Below, in pieces: positions 41,786-50,340 of a stretch of 64,000 nt of DNA. Positions within the stretch are counted from its first letter, which is position 1, and every line of letters starts with the position of its first letter. The position numbers and the translations under genes were made by a program. The DNA comes from Chitinophaga sp. Cy-1792 (GTDB lineage Bacteria; Bacteroidota; Bacteroidia; Chitinophagales; Chitinophagaceae): assembly GCF_011752935.1 (NCBI RefSeq), contig NZ_VWWO01000002.1:1302001-1366000 (forward strand), given 5' to 3'. The notes beneath the pieces are model-generated. The model did no database searches and was not told where the DNA came from. It worked only from the letters and a program-made list of their open reading frames with translations.

Positions 41786-42352
41786 ATGAAAATGCTGATG
41801 ATATGGTTAGCAGGCCTGCAGCCCCGGTTTATCAACTTTATGCGGGTGTCCGTCTTTATAGTCATGGCCTGGATCGGCGGGCTGAAAGCCTTTCACTATG
41901 AGGCTGACGGCATTGTACCGTTTGTGGCCAACAGCCCGGTGATGCGTTTTTTCTATCATCACCCTAACGGCTATACGCAATATAAAAACCCGGAAGGGAA
42001 GGAGGTTGCCAGAAATATAGCATGGCATGAATCCAACGGCACCTATGTATTTGCATGGGCTTTGGGCACGGTGATTGTGGGCATCGGCACACTGGTGTTA
42101 CTGGGCATATGGTTGCCGCGCATAGGATTGATTGGTGGTTTGCTGACTTTTGGCATGGCGCTGGTCACGCTTTCTTTCCTGGTGACCACACCGGAAGTTT
42201 ATGTACCCAGTCTGGGAGGCGATTTCCCTACAGCTGTCCATGGCTTCCCTTACCTTTCAGGGGCAGGCAGACTGGTATTAAAAGATATCATGATGATGGC
42301 CGGAGGACTGATATGTGCCTCAGATGCCGCAAAGAAAATATTGTTACGGTAA
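41786..42352 (+). CDS. DUF417 family membrane protein (RclC/YkgB-like)
   Basis: ATG 41786 chosen (MKMLMIWLAGLQPRFINFMRVSVFIVMAWIGGLKAFHYEADGIVPFVANSPVM); the upstream 15 residues are not family-like. 188 residues with four transmembrane helices and the DUF417 signature G-L-K-x-F-x-Y-E-A-D-G-I-x-P-F-V-A-x-S-P. E. coli RclC belongs to this family and helps in survival of hypochlorous acid. It follows an AraC regulator gene and ends before a terminator. Confidence 0.92.
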   Translation: MKMLMIWLAGLQPRFINFMRVSVFIVMAWIGGLKAFHYEADGIVPFVANSPVMRFFYHHPNGYTQYKNPEGKEVARNIAWHESNGTYVFAWALGTVIVGIGTLVLLGIWLPRIGLIGGLLTFGMALVTLSFLVTTPEVYVPSLGGDFPTAVHGFPYLSGAGRLVLKDIMMMAGGLICASDAAKKILLR

Positions 42353-42366
42353 AGGAAATTACTGGT

Positions 42367-42396
42367 AAAAACACCTGTTATCATGCAGGTGTTTTT
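42367..42396 (+). terminator. Hairpin terminator
   Basis: AAAAACACCTG (42367-42377) pairs with CAGGTGTTTTT (42386-42396) followed by further T. Confidence 0.85.
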
Positions 42397-42462
42397 TTAG
42401 TGAGATAGTAAAGCCATTATTTTATTGCAGTTATTATAGAGATCTGTAGTAATTTCAATGCT

Positions 42463-43095
42463 ATGAAAAACCGGACCTCCATTGTACCAGCATATGTTGT
42501 TGTATTGACCTTCAGTATACTTACCGCCTGTGGTAGCCAGCAGCAGCAGGAATCAAAGCAGCAATTACCCGGCACTTCGCTGCCTGCGCAGTCCGATAGT
42601 GTTACTCCCAGAGATAAAAGTATGGCCGATACCAGTGGCGACGAACAACAGTTTCGTATAGTCCTGCAGGCCTTGCAGCGCGCCGTGAAAACGAACAATC
42701 GGGATACTATCCGCCAATACCTGCGTTTTCCGTTGCAGACAGCCATGCAATGGACCAATGACGATGTGAAGGCTGGAACGGTAGATAAGCCTGGCGGACT
42801 GGTGAGCGCGGCAGATTTTAATAAATATTATAACAGCATTTTCCATCCGGATGTAGGCAGGCTGCTGCCTGAGGCCGGGGAAGATAATTTGCAGGAAATC
42901 GATGCGGATTCGCCGGAGGATTATTATAAGACCTTGCGCAGGGTAACGGATAAGCATTCGCACCTGTACGAGGTGTATCAGCAATATCCGGAGAAAAATA
43001 CCCAGGCGGAAAGCTTTTTCGGGTTTGTATTTGGCAGGGTAGATGGGGAGTATAAGGTGATTGCCTATTATGGCAAATGGCCGGTGAAGGATTGA
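42463..43095 (+). CDS. Lipoprotein of unknown function
   Basis: 210 residues with lipobox LTAC-G at about residues 20-24 after a hydrophobic signal. A low-complexity linker (QQQQESKQQLPGTSLPAQSDS) precedes a soluble helical domain with FRIVLQALQRAVKTNNRDTIRQYLRFPLQTA and ending FFGFVFGRVDGEYKVIAYYGKWPVKD. The folded part resembles small NTF2-like or DUF domains found in secreted proteins, but I cannot name it. Monocistronic. Confidence 0.65.
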   Translation: MKNRTSIVPAYVVVLTFSILTACGSQQQQESKQQLPGTSLPAQSDSVTPRDKSMADTSGDEQQFRIVLQALQRAVKTNNRDTIRQYLRFPLQTAMQWTNDDVKAGTVDKPGGLVSAADFNKYYNSIFHPDVGRLLPEAGEDNLQEIDADSPEDYYKTLRRVTDKHSHLYEVYQQYPEKNTQAESFFGFVFGRVDGEYKVIAYYGKWPVKD

Positions 43096-43176
43096 TGCCG
43101 GAGTGTAAAAAGACTGGCTCTATTTAGGGGCGTTGTAGTTACAGTCCGAAAATTAAAAGCACCATTTTACAATAAT

Positions 43177-43219
43177 CGTAATAAAAAAACCTGCGACGTG
43201 CGCAAGTTTCTTTATTACG
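43177..43219. terminator. Hairpin terminator
   Basis: CGTAATAAA...CCTGCG (from 43177) pairs with CGCAAG...TTTATTACG (to 43219), with T-rich arms. Serves the convergent lipoprotein (+) and SRPBCC (-) genes. Confidence 0.65.
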
Positions 43220-43240
43220 GATAAAGTAACCAGCAAAACT

Positions 43241-43657
43241 TTAATTATTGGCAACATACTGTTGGTAGTTGTCCAGGATAGCCTGCCATCCTGCTTTTTG
43301 CATTTCTAATGGATTTTCAGTTTCCGGATCGAAGGAGACGTTTATGTTCGTTTGTCCGTCGCCGTTAGCTTCGAAAAGGACATTCACTTCTCTGCCATCC
43401 GGCATGGTATAGGTAAATGATTTTCCGGGAATAACTTCGTTGTAGGTTGCTTCAAAATCGAATCCGAAGCTACCGTCTCTGGCCTCCATCCTGGCGCTGT
43501 ATTTTCCGCCGGGAACCATGTTGTTGGATGCGGAAGGGCAATGCCAGGAAGGATCTGCAAAGTTCCATTGGGTGATGTGTACTGGTTCATTATAGTAATC
43601 CCAGGCTTTCTGCGTATTTACAGGAACGGAAGTGGCGATGATGATTTTGTTACTCAT
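43241..43657 (-). CDS. SRPBCC domain protein
   Basis: 138 residues: IIIATSVPVNTQKAWDYYNEPVHITQWNFADPSWHCPSASNN, then FEATYNEVIPGKSFTYTMPDGREVNV and FDPETENPLEMQKAGWQAILDNYQQYV, which is the AHSA1-like group related to YdjC/activator proteins of unknown ligand. It lies 30 bases downstream of another SRPBCC gene and is third in the ArsR-SRPBCC-SRPBCC operon. Confidence 0.88.
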   Translation of the reverse strand: MSNKIIIATSVPVNTQKAWDYYNEPVHITQWNFADPSWHCPSASNNMVPGGKYSARMEARDGSFGFDFEATYNEVIPGKSFTYTMPDGREVNVLFEANGDGQTNINVSFDPETENPLEMQKAGWQAILDNYQQYVANN

Positions 43658-43687
43658 AAAAAATATAGTCAGGGGTGAAGAAATAGT

Positions 43688-44197
43688 TTATTGTTTGTGG
43701 GTGAGTTTTTCCAGGAGCTGGTCCAGTTTTTCCAGGGTAGCGGTGAGGCCTTGTTCCATGCCCATCTGTACTACTTTTTCGAGGTCGGCCAGGGATTTAT
43801 AGCTCACAATAATTTCTACTACTGCGTTGTCACCTTTATCGGAGAAGGATACACGCCATTCAGCACGGGGGAGTTCTTCGTTGATGTCGCCGGCTTCATT
43901 GCTGAAGGCATCGGAGGAGGTATAATAATCGATGGGCCGTATGGTGTGGTATTCCGTGTAGCCCCAGTATTCGGTGCCATTCGGGTCAACCATGGCATAG
44001 TGCCAGTGGCCGCCTTCGCTGAAGTCCATGGATTTTGTTTTGGTAGTCAGCGGAGCGGGAGCGAACCATTGGTCCAGCAGTTCTGACCTGGTATAGCAAT
44101 CCCATACCAATTGCCTGCCGGCCATGAATTCGCGTCTGATGGTGAGCTGGTTGTTCTGCTTATCGGGGATGAAGTCGAATAATACTTTGTTTTTCAT
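43688..44197 (-). CDS. SRPBCC (AHSA1-type) domain protein
   Basis: ATG 44197 chosen: it overlaps the ArsR stop by four bases (ATGA), and the frame upstream is antisense-free but lies within the ArsR gene. 169 residues with [52 protein letters not shown]. It closely resembles the SRPBCC protein at 29790-30305 (same spacing, same TKSMDF(R/S)EGG(R/H)W motif), so the two are paralogues; that copy lacks an adjacent ArsR gene. Ligand unknown. Confidence 0.9.
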   Translation of the reverse strand: MKNKVLFDFIPDKQNNQLTIRREFMAGRQLVWDCYTRSELLDQWFAPAPLTTKTKSMDFSEGGHWHYAMVDPNGTEYWGYTEYHTIRPIDYYTSSDAFSNEAGDINEELPRAEWRVSFSDKGDNAVVEIIVSYKSLADLEKVVQMGMEQGLTATLEKLDQLLEKLTHKQ

Positions 44198-44514
44198 GAA
44201 GGCTTCTTTTTGATAGTTGCTAGCAATTGATCGAGTTGATTGAAGCGGCTTTCCCAGATTTTCCTGAATTGTTCCAGCCATTTATCTATCTCTTTCATTT
44301 TATCTACTTCGAGTAAATAATATATTTCTCTTCCTTGCTGTTCCTGTTTTACCAGTTCGCATTCCGTTAATATTTTCAGGTGTTTGGAGATTGCCTGCCT
44401 GGAAGTATCGAAGTGCTCGGCAATGCTATTCGGTGTCATTGCCTGCAATGCTATCAGCGCTATGATGGCGCGTCTTGTAGGGTCAGCTATCGCCTGGAAA
44501 ATATCTCTCCTCAT
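44194..44514 (-). CDS. ArsR-family winged-helix regulator (SRPBCC operon)
   Basis: ATG 44514 chosen ([21 protein letters not shown]), giving 106 residues; an upstream extension crosses the operator. Recognition helix region [40 protein letters not shown]. No metal-binding Cys pair. Paralogue of the ArsR protein at 34523-34846. The promoter carries two dyads with GAAAC/GTTGC-type arms (44542-44557, 44568-44583). Confidence 0.93.
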   Translation of the reverse strand: MRRDIFQAIADPTRRAIIALIALQAMTPNSIAEHFDTSRQAISKHLKILTECELVKQEQQGREIYYLLEVDKMKEIDKWLEQFRKIWESRFNQLDQLLATIKKKPS

Positions 44515-44541
44515 GTTTTTTTTCTTAATTGTTTCAAATAT

Positions 44542-44588
44542 GAAACCATTTGATTGCAAATATATGTGCAACCAATCAGTTTCGCAAA
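44542..44588 (-). promoter_or_regulatory. Double-dyad ArsR operator and promoter
   Basis: Dyads 44542-44557 (GAAAC/ATTGC) and 44568-44583 (GCAAC/GTTTC) flank a -7 TATATTTG (minus strand, 44557-44564); a -33 TTTG is at 44585-44588, spacer 20. Half-sites are close to those of the orphan unit at 30339-30383. Confidence 0.75.
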
Positions 44589-44692
44589 TTTATTTTTATC
44601 TGCCTGAAAATAGAAATGTAAGAAGATATCCCCCTTACGCCTATACGACGAAAAGGGGGATACTATTTCTTCCTGGAAATGATGTTACAGGA

Positions 44693-45202
44693 TTAAGGCC
44701 GTAGCTGTAAAATTTTATAGCATAGTGGTATCAAACCGAATGAAACGGCTATAAAAATAGCAACACGAAAATAGTTGAGTGTTTGCCAGCGGGCAACCCG
44801 TGCTGCCAGGTCTTTCACTGCTACCGGAGCAGTCGCCATTTTTTGAAAATCCATGATATTGGGTGCGAAGTATCCGATTGTCCAGACTCTTACTGCAAAG
44901 TGAACCGCGAATAAGAGCAGCAGCCAGTTGCGTGCAAAACTGATCTTCCAGCAGAAGATGATGGCGAGCAGGAAAGTAAGTTCATGTAAAGAATGGAAAA
45001 CGATCCAGAAATTTTTCAGGCTGGTACCGCGCCCATCCAGTAAAAGGTTGAAATGTGCAGGCGCGTTGCCAGTCCATTTAGGCACAAATATCAGCGTCTC
45101 GAAAACCTGTGCGCCATTCATCATGAAATAGATGAGCGTTGTTACAAAGAGCCATATTTCTGCCCTGTTGAGATAACCTGTGGTGATATTATCCATGATC
45201 AT
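44693..45202 (-). CDS. Small four-helix membrane protein, DUF1772-like
   Basis: Start taken at ATG 45202 (or ATG 45196); a longer frame to 45397 would run through the MarR operators and into the divergent gene. About 169 residues with four transmembrane helices: IWLFVTTLIYFMMNGAQVFETLIFVPKW, WIVFHSLHELTFLLAIIFC, WLLLLFAVHFAVRVWTI and FRVAIFIAVSFGLIPL. The general form resembles DUF1772 / anthrone oxygenase-like membrane proteins. It diverges from a MarR regulator with two shared dyads, so MarR control is likely. Confidence 0.7.
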   Translation of the reverse strand: MIMDNITTGYLNRAEIWLFVTTLIYFMMNGAQVFETLIFVPKWTGNAPAHFNLLLDGRGTSLKNFWIVFHSLHELTFLLAIIFCWKISFARNWLLLLFAVHFAVRVWTIGYFAPNIMDFQKMATAPVAVKDLAARVARWQTLNYFRVAIFIAVSFGLIPLCYKILQLRP

Positions 45203-45247
45203 CAGATTTAATTTTTGTGTCGAAAGCGAAGTAATGAATACTTTTAA

Positions 45248-45263
45248 ATATCGAATCCGATAT
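45248..45263. promoter_or_regulatory. MarR-type operator, copy 1
   Basis: ATATCGAATCCGATAT, an inverted repeat (ATATCG/CGATAT arms) in the divergent region between the membrane protein and MarR genes. Confidence 0.6.
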
Positions 45264-45320
45264 AAAAGTAATGATATTAGTGCATCTGCCAAAAGAATTC
45301 CTTCTTTTTTAACTATATTT

Positions 45321-45336
45321 ATGACGAATCCGATAT
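45321..45336. promoter_or_regulatory. MarR-type operator, copy 2
   Basis: ATGACGAATCCGATAT shares 12 contiguous bases (CGAATCCGATAT) with copy 1 and ends 3 bases before the MarR start codon, so binding would block translation-initiation sequence or the transcription start. Confidence 0.55.
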
Positions 45337-45339
45337 AAT

Positions 45340-46032
45340 ATGAGTGAATTGGTAAAACTGGTAGCGGCCTGGGAGGAATATACCAGCAAGCATACAACCG
45401 CTACCGCAGTGGAATTCTGCATGGACTTCCTGGCGAAAGAGCAGCATAACCAGCTTTTCGGTGGTATCACCCCGCCTGACCTGGATACGCTGTTTGCCAA
45501 GCTGATAGGGCGACTGGGCGCCATGCAAACGGCCTATTCAAAAATGGCCCTGCAGGAACTCCCTGGCTTTGAGCTGGAATGGTTTTACTTTCTGAATACG
45601 ATCTATCACCTGAAAGAAGTGAATAAATCGCAGGTAATACAGTACAATTTTACAGAGCAGACAACCGGTATTGATACCCTCAATAAATTGAAGAAACTGG
45701 GCTATATCACCGAAAGAACGGACCCGGGTGATAAGCGTGCAAAGCTCGTCAGCCTGACAAAAGCCGGTGAGAAAATTCTGGCGAAGGCATATCCGCTGCT
45801 ATATAAACCAACGCTGCTCATGTATGATGCGATCGATCCGAAAGACAAACAGGTAGTCGTTAATATTCTTAAGAACACAGAAGTAGAACAGCAGGAAATT
45901 TTTACCAGCGGAAAAAACAAGTCTATTGATGAGCTGCTCATCGCGGCACTGGGAGAGCAAAAACTGACCCGTCTGAAAGCAGAACAGCAGCAAAGAGTGA
46001 ATACCTACGCCCGGACCAGTCACAGAAAATGA
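45340..46032 (+). CDS. MarR-family transcriptional regulator
   Basis: 230 residues, longer than the usual ~150: an N-terminal ~65-residue helical extension (EEYTSKHTTATAVEFCMDFLAKEQHNQLFGG) precedes the winged-helix domain with IQYNFTEQTTGIDTLNKLKKLGYITERTDPGDKRAKLVSLTKAGEKIL. The C-terminal ~60 residues are helical and charged. Divergent to a small membrane protein, with two copies of the CGAATCCGATAT element between them. Ligand unknown. Confidence 0.9.
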   Translation: MSELVKLVAAWEEYTSKHTTATAVEFCMDFLAKEQHNQLFGGITPPDLDTLFAKLIGRLGAMQTAYSKMALQELPGFELEWFYFLNTIYHLKEVNKSQVIQYNFTEQTTGIDTLNKLKKLGYITERTDPGDKRAKLVSLTKAGEKILAKAYPLLYKPTLLMYDAIDPKDKQVVVNILKNTEVEQQEIFTSGKNKSIDELLIAALGEQKLTRLKAEQQQRVNTYARTSHRK

Positions 46033-46047
46033 GTGAGATAAAATATA

Positions 46048-46122
46048 TCAGGGTTTTCCGGGAATGCTGCTATGATTACTGGTGCAGCGCTGGCGGTTGA
46101 TGGTGGTGTATCTGCCGGATAA
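46048..46122 (+). pseudogene. Short C-terminal remnant of an SDR oxidoreductase
   Basis: The frame reads SGFSGNAAMITGAALAVDGG then VSAG and stops at TAA 46120. The pattern xMITGxxLAVDGGxxxG is the conserved C-terminus of short-chain dehydrogenases. No other part of such a gene is present; only ~24 residues remain after the MarR gene. Most likely debris of a deleted SDR gene formerly downstream of the regulator. Confidence 0.65.
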
Positions 46123-46239
46123 ACCCTGAACTTTCCATGATAAATGTATAGGCGTTGGCGTTAGTAAGCATATATTGATTTTCTTTATATTAGATGACCG
46201 AATTTATTATCGCCAACGCTTATTTATCAAACTATTCCT

Positions 46240-47187
46240 ATGGGTCTATTCGATTTCTTCAAGAAGAAAAATACGGCTGCAAGCGAGCCACCAGCAGGCA
46301 GCAATAATCAGGAGGCACTGTTTGCAGCCGAGGTATTTCGTACTATTCCGCGATATATTTCCAAACCCGGTGCAGCAGTAGAAGCGCTGTTATTACATCC
46401 TGAAACAAACGAGCCTACCACGTGGGCAGCACTATACCCGGAGCAGTATAATGCCTGGAAGGCAGTAAAATCACTGGCAGACCGGCGTGGAATTATCTAT
46501 TCGTTACTGGATAACCAACTGGGGCAAACGCTGCAGCTATGGCAGATCATGGAGCGCTTCAACGACGACAGGTACCCGCAGAAGGCGCTGGAAATGAGCA
46601 CAAAATTTATGGACGAAGAACAGGAGCAAAATCCTGATTTTCATAGTGCGATGGCAAAAACATATTTTATCCTGATGCAGTACGAAGACGCACTTCGTCA
46701 TTGTGATAAGGCCATGGCACTGGATAGCACCAGTATCAGAAGCAGGCGTATTTATGCAGATGTGCTGCATGTTACAGGTAAACATGCGGAGGCACACGCA
46801 TTGTATAATGAAATATTGAACGGGAAAATTCCGAAAGATAAGGAGATGTCGCTGTCCGTTCAGGACCTGCTTGGGTTTGATGGCGACTTCATCAACTCGC
46901 CCGTATATGCGTTTGCGTGGTTGAGCAATGGCCAGGAGATTCCGGATACTATCTGGGACTGGGCCAACGAAGAGTTTTATTACAGCCCGTACTTCCGTTC
47001 TCAATATGGCTACTGGCTGATCCGCAAGCAGGAAACCCTGCGTGGATTTACCAAACTGTTTTGCCTGGTACAGGAAATGCCATGGTGTAAAGAGGCTGCC
47101 AGGAACTGCCATAGCATCATTGAGCAGATGGGTATGAAAGAGCAGATGAAAAAGGAGCGTGCCTGGCTGGAAGAGGTGATGGCATAG
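46240..47187 (+). CDS. TPR-containing cytosolic protein
   Basis: 315 residues without signal peptide; opening MGLFDFFKKKNTAASEPP is a charged, possibly membrane-proximal tail. Tetratricopeptide-like units occur around residues 105-200 (ALEMSTKFMDEEQEQNPDFHSAM; DALRHCDKAMALDSTSIRSRRIYADVLHVTGKHAEAHALYNEIL). The remainder is helical with Trp-rich patches. Function unknown. It stands alone, ending in a strong terminator. Confidence 0.7.
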   Translation: MGLFDFFKKKNTAASEPPAGSNNQEALFAAEVFRTIPRYISKPGAAVEALLLHPETNEPTTWAALYPEQYNAWKAVKSLADRRGIIYSLLDNQLGQTLQLWQIMERFNDDRYPQKALEMSTKFMDEEQEQNPDFHSAMAKTYFILMQYEDALRHCDKAMALDSTSIRSRRIYADVLHVTGKHAEAHALYNEILNGKIPKDKEMSLSVQDLLGFDGDFINSPVYAFAWLSNGQEIPDTIWDWANEEFYYSPYFRSQYGYWLIRKQETLRGFTKLFCLVQEMPWCKEAARNCHSIIEQMGMKEQMKKERAWLEEVMA

Positions 47188-47211
47188 GGGATTATTACCT
47201 ACTGTATAAAT

Positions 47212-47242
47212 GAAAAGACCTGCAGATTCCGCAGGTCTTTTC
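47212..47242. terminator. Bidirectional terminator
   Basis: GAAAAGACCTGC (47212-47223) pairs with GCAGGTCTTTTC (47231-47242), between convergent genes. Confidence 0.85.
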
Positions 47243-47253
47243 GTTTATACGGC

Positions 47254-47856
47254 TTACTGCATTACATTGGCAATAACCTGTTGTAGGCGCCTGGGATCAT
47301 TCCGGTGTGCTTCTATCAGCCCTATATTGGCCAGGGTAAAGTGCCGCAGGTAATGGTTCGGCGTATCAAGGTGATTGCTTTTCTTACTTTTAATATTCGT
47401 GCGGATTGCGCTGAAAGACCTGAAAATTCCCCATGGAACACCCCACCAGCCAAGGGTTATCGTTTTTGTCAATGCATTATTGTTCAGGGTGTCCAGACAA
47501 GACGGGCAGCCTACATGGACCTTCCTTTTATATTGTGTAAGAATGATAAAGCTCATTACTTCTGCTGTCAGCGTGGCATTGAGTGTATGGGTGCTGCTAC
47601 CACAAACCGGGCAGTTAAGGTGATTGATCAGGTTGCAATACTGATCTATTTCTTCAATTGAATAGGTTTGTTGTTGTGCATCGAGTGCATCCAGCAACCG
47701 GGAACTCATGCCGCGTTTCTTTATTTCCTCTTTTGCGACTGCCAGGGCTTCAGGTGTGAGCCCGTCGGCATTGGTGGTGACCAGGTGTGCCAGTTCTGTA
47801 TCAGACATCTTTGCATAACGTTCCTGTACAAATTTTATATCAATTCCGGTACTCAT
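47254..47856 (-). CDS. Zinc-ribbon-containing hypothetical protein
   Basis: Start at ATG 47856 (or 47877). About 200 residues. N-terminal helices (KFVQERYAKMSDTELAHLVTT; LTPEALAVAKEEIKKRGM) are followed by two CxxC pairs, NCPVCGSS and GCPSCLDT, forming a likely zinc ribbon, then a hydrophobic segment (GWWGVPWGIFRSF) and a helical tail. The helix pattern LTPEALAVAKEEIKKRG recurs in unrelated uncharacterised proteins. Function unknown. Confidence 0.65.
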   Translation of the reverse strand: MSTGIDIKFVQERYAKMSDTELAHLVTTNADGLTPEALAVAKEEIKKRGMSSRLLDALDAQQQTYSIEEIDQYCNLINHLNCPVCGSSTHTLNATLTAEVMSFIILTQYKRKVHVGCPSCLDTLNNNALTKTITLGWWGVPWGIFRSFSAIRTNIKSKKSNHLDTPNHYLRHFTLANIGLIEAHRNDPRRLQQVIANVMQ

Positions 47857-47939
47857 AGGGATAGTCAATTTTGGCAAAAGTACATTTTTAAAATGCCATT
47901 TTCGCCATGTACCATATACGTTATGCCAGGGCCGTTTCT

Positions 47940-48866
47940 TTATAAATTATTTTTTGCTATAACAGGTGTAACTGTATAACCCTGCTTACGTAAAGCGCAG
48001 ATAAGTCCCTCGTTATAGCATAAATGCCGTATGCCAACGGCTATAAAGCAACGCCCCCGGGCAAATAGCGAGGGTAACTGCTTTAACCAGCTCATATTCC
48101 TGTCATGCAACAAATCTGCATTTAGCGGAGGAGCCGGCTGCTCTAACTGGTAGTCAAGTTCCAGCTGGCGGTATTGCCGGACCAGGGTGCAGACAGGTGA
48201 CGCTGTAGCATCTGCCAGCATTTGCTCCATCAGTGTTATTACCAGATCAGCATATAATTTTGAGTCACTCGTAGTTGTTGAAATGTCATTCAGTATGCTG
48301 GTCTGATTTTCTTCCAGTCCGATGATTGGTTTATTATTTTTCTGGCCCTCTTGCTCAATGAAGTCATCCATTCGCATATTGAAGCTATCGGGATCAGTTT
48401 CACAATAACTTTTAATATAGGAACGATTGAGCGTCAATGCCGCGTAAACGGGCGTCATGCTGTAATAGCTGGAATCTTCTGCCCTGGCTGTGAATTGCTG
48501 GAAAATGGCTAGCTGTGCGGGTTTTAGCAATTGCTCCCATTTTTTCCGATCATACTGTGATACGGGTGTATTATCAGCCAGCTGATTTCCGGAGAGCTTT
48601 GTTTCCAGCACTACTTTATCTGCGTGTTGCAGCAGTTGCATAGCCTTTGGATATTTTATAAAGAAAGAAGGACTTATTTCATGAAAGGTACCAAACAGGT
48701 AACTGGTGTCCCGGATGTTTTTTCCGGTCACCTGCCACAATAAGGTAGGTGTTGGCTGTTGTGCAGCAATAGGGTTGGTGTTAATCATTAATATCACCAG
48801 TATTTTCATACCAATAAAACGAGCGGATATCGGCCACCGCTGCGGCATACTATCTAATCTTTTCAT
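47940..48866 (-). CDS. TraB/GumN family secreted protein
   Basis: Family motif LWQVTGKNIRDTSYLFGTFHEI (G-T-x-H) near the N-terminus, central FNMRMDDFIEQEGQKNNKPIIGLEENQTSIL, and late RNMSWLKQLPSLFARGRCFIAVGIRHLCYNEGLICALRKQGYTVTPV, all diagnostic for TraB/GumN. Three starts are possible: ATG 48866 (overlaps the hydrolase stop by 17 bases), 48848 or 48809 (which gives a compact signal peptide MKILVILMINTNPIAA). I give 48866 but the start is uncertain. TraB proteins are conserved across life with a proposed peptidase-like core; role unknown. Confidence 0.85.
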   Translation of the reverse strand: MKRLDSMPQRWPISARFIGMKILVILMINTNPIAAQQPTPTLLWQVTGKNIRDTSYLFGTFHEISPSFFIKYPKAMQLLQHADKVVLETKLSGNQLADNTPVSQYDRKKWEQLLKPAQLAIFQQFTARAEDSSYYSMTPVYAALTLNRSYIKSYCETDPDSFNMRMDDFIEQEGQKNNKPIIGLEENQTSILNDISTTTSDSKLYADLVITLMEQMLADATASPVCTLVRQYRQLELDYQLEQPAPPLNADLLHDRNMSWLKQLPSLFARGRCFIAVGIRHLCYNEGLICALRKQGYTVTPVIAKNNL

Positions 48867-50187
48867 AAGGGAAATCCTGTCCCGGATTATGGGCCACAAA
48901 ACCTGTGATCTTACCCTGTGGGTCTCTTGTATAGGCTATCTGACAATTATAGGATTTGAAAAAGAATTGATCTGTCTTCTCTGCGTACATTTTTTCTGGT
49001 GCAAGGTTGGTCCAGGTAAGGTACAGATTTCCGTCTCTCACGGCTACATTTGCTTTAAAGGCAGGCTTATCTTTCAGCTGGTACTCCCCGATGTAGGGCA
49101 GCATGCTATCTGTTGTGAGTGCCACGGAAGGGCGTGGTATATAGTAGTTGGGATCATGATACAGGATCCTGTGCAGACTGATGGCATAATCTTCAAATCC
49201 CAGCATTTCATTGCGCAGCAGAATAATGGAAACGTGGTCCTGCGGGATTCTTTTAAAATGCGACTGGAAGCCCCAGATACCACCGTTATGTGCCATAAAT
49301 TTTAATCCGGGTGCAAATTCGATATACCATCCATAGCCATAATTACCTTTATAGGGTGTAAATGCTTCTTCCTGTGAGGCCTGACTGATAATTTTATTAT
49401 TGTACATGGCCTGGCTGAAGCGATACAGGTCGGCTGCGGTGGTATACATTGCTCCGGCAGCATAGGTAGCGCTGGAGTCGCTCAGGCGGGCTCTTTGCGG
49501 TGCTTTCAGGTCCAGGGTATCATATCCTGCAGATTTATACAGACTGGATAAATGCCTGTAATCGAATCCGGAATGCGTCATGCCAGCTTTTTCAAAGATG
49601 ACCTCACGTACCATCTGCTCATAGGATTTTCCTGATACCTGTTCGATAATATAGCCCAGTATCATGTAGTTGGAGTTGCTATAGCTGAACCGGGTATCTG
49701 GTAGAAACTCCAGCGGTTTATCGGCCACTATTTTCCAGAAATCCCGCTGGTGGAAAGGTTTGTCTGCGAGATTGGCGAGATAATGCTGGTCAGTGAAGTT
49801 GTAGATACCTGATGTATGGGTCAGCAGATTTTTGATGGTGATCTGATTGCCGTACCGGTAGGAGGGGAAATATTTACTGAGTTTATCCGAGAGGTCGAGC
49901 AGGTGTTGTTCCCGTAGCCAGAGGATAACCGTTGCGGTAAAAGGTTTGGTGGTAGATCCTATCTGGAAGACGGAATTGGTATCGTGTGGTATTTGTTGTT
50001 CGTAATTTCTCCAGCCGTAGCCTTTAAACAGCAGGATGCTGTCGTGGCGTGCAATCAGGGCCACACCATTGAAGAGGTGTGCGTTGGTGGCGGCCTGCAT
50101 CACTTCATCCAGCTTTTCACTATCTGTCTGCGCCTTCAACGAATTTACGATCAATGAAACAACTAAAAAGAGTATAGCTTTTTTCAT
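48850..50187 (-). CDS. Serine hydrolase, beta-lactamase/DD-peptidase class C fold
   Basis: 445 residues with a signal peptide (MKKAILFLVVSLIVNSLKAQ). Active-site motifs of the class C serine hydrolase fold: S78-T-T-K81 (GSTTKPFTA), the Tyr motif YSNSNY and HNGG in place of KTG. The C-terminal ~90 residues (YIGEYQLKDKPAFKANVAVRDGNLYLTWTNL) form the lipocalin-like DUF3471-type extension common in Bacteroidota. Probably acts on peptides or D-amino-acid esters in the periplasm, not necessarily on beta-lactams. Upstream of and overlapping the TraB/GumN gene. Confidence 0.93.
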   Translation of the reverse strand: MKKAILFLVVSLIVNSLKAQTDSEKLDEVMQAATNAHLFNGVALIARHDSILLFKGYGWRNYEQQIPHDTNSVFQIGSTTKPFTATVILWLREQHLLDLSDKLSKYFPSYRYGNQITIKNLLTHTSGIYNFTDQHYLANLADKPFHQRDFWKIVADKPLEFLPDTRFSYSNSNYMILGYIIEQVSGKSYEQMVREVIFEKAGMTHSGFDYRHLSSLYKSAGYDTLDLKAPQRARLSDSSATYAAGAMYTTAADLYRFSQAMYNNKIISQASQEEAFTPYKGNYGYGWYIEFAPGLKFMAHNGGIWGFQSHFKRIPQDHVSIILLRNEMLGFEDYAISLHRILYHDPNYYIPRPSVALTTDSMLPYIGEYQLKDKPAFKANVAVRDGNLYLTWTNLAPEKMYAEKTDQFFFKSYNCQIAYTRDPQGKITGFVAHNPGQDFPYEKIR

Positions 50188-50340
50188 AACAGGGCGTTAG
50201 ATAATATAGGCAATCATTTACCCTGCTGAAGTTAGTGTACAATTGTTTCCGCCGGCGTTAAATAAAACATAAAAAAGGGGCAGGGAAGATCGTTTGCATC
50301 CGAAACAATTGTTTGTCAGGCTGATATAACTGTGACGGCC

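Noticed and set aside
46048-46122. Functional small protein instead of SDR remnant
   Set aside because: No start codon precedes the family C-terminal motif in frame, and a stop lies just upstream.
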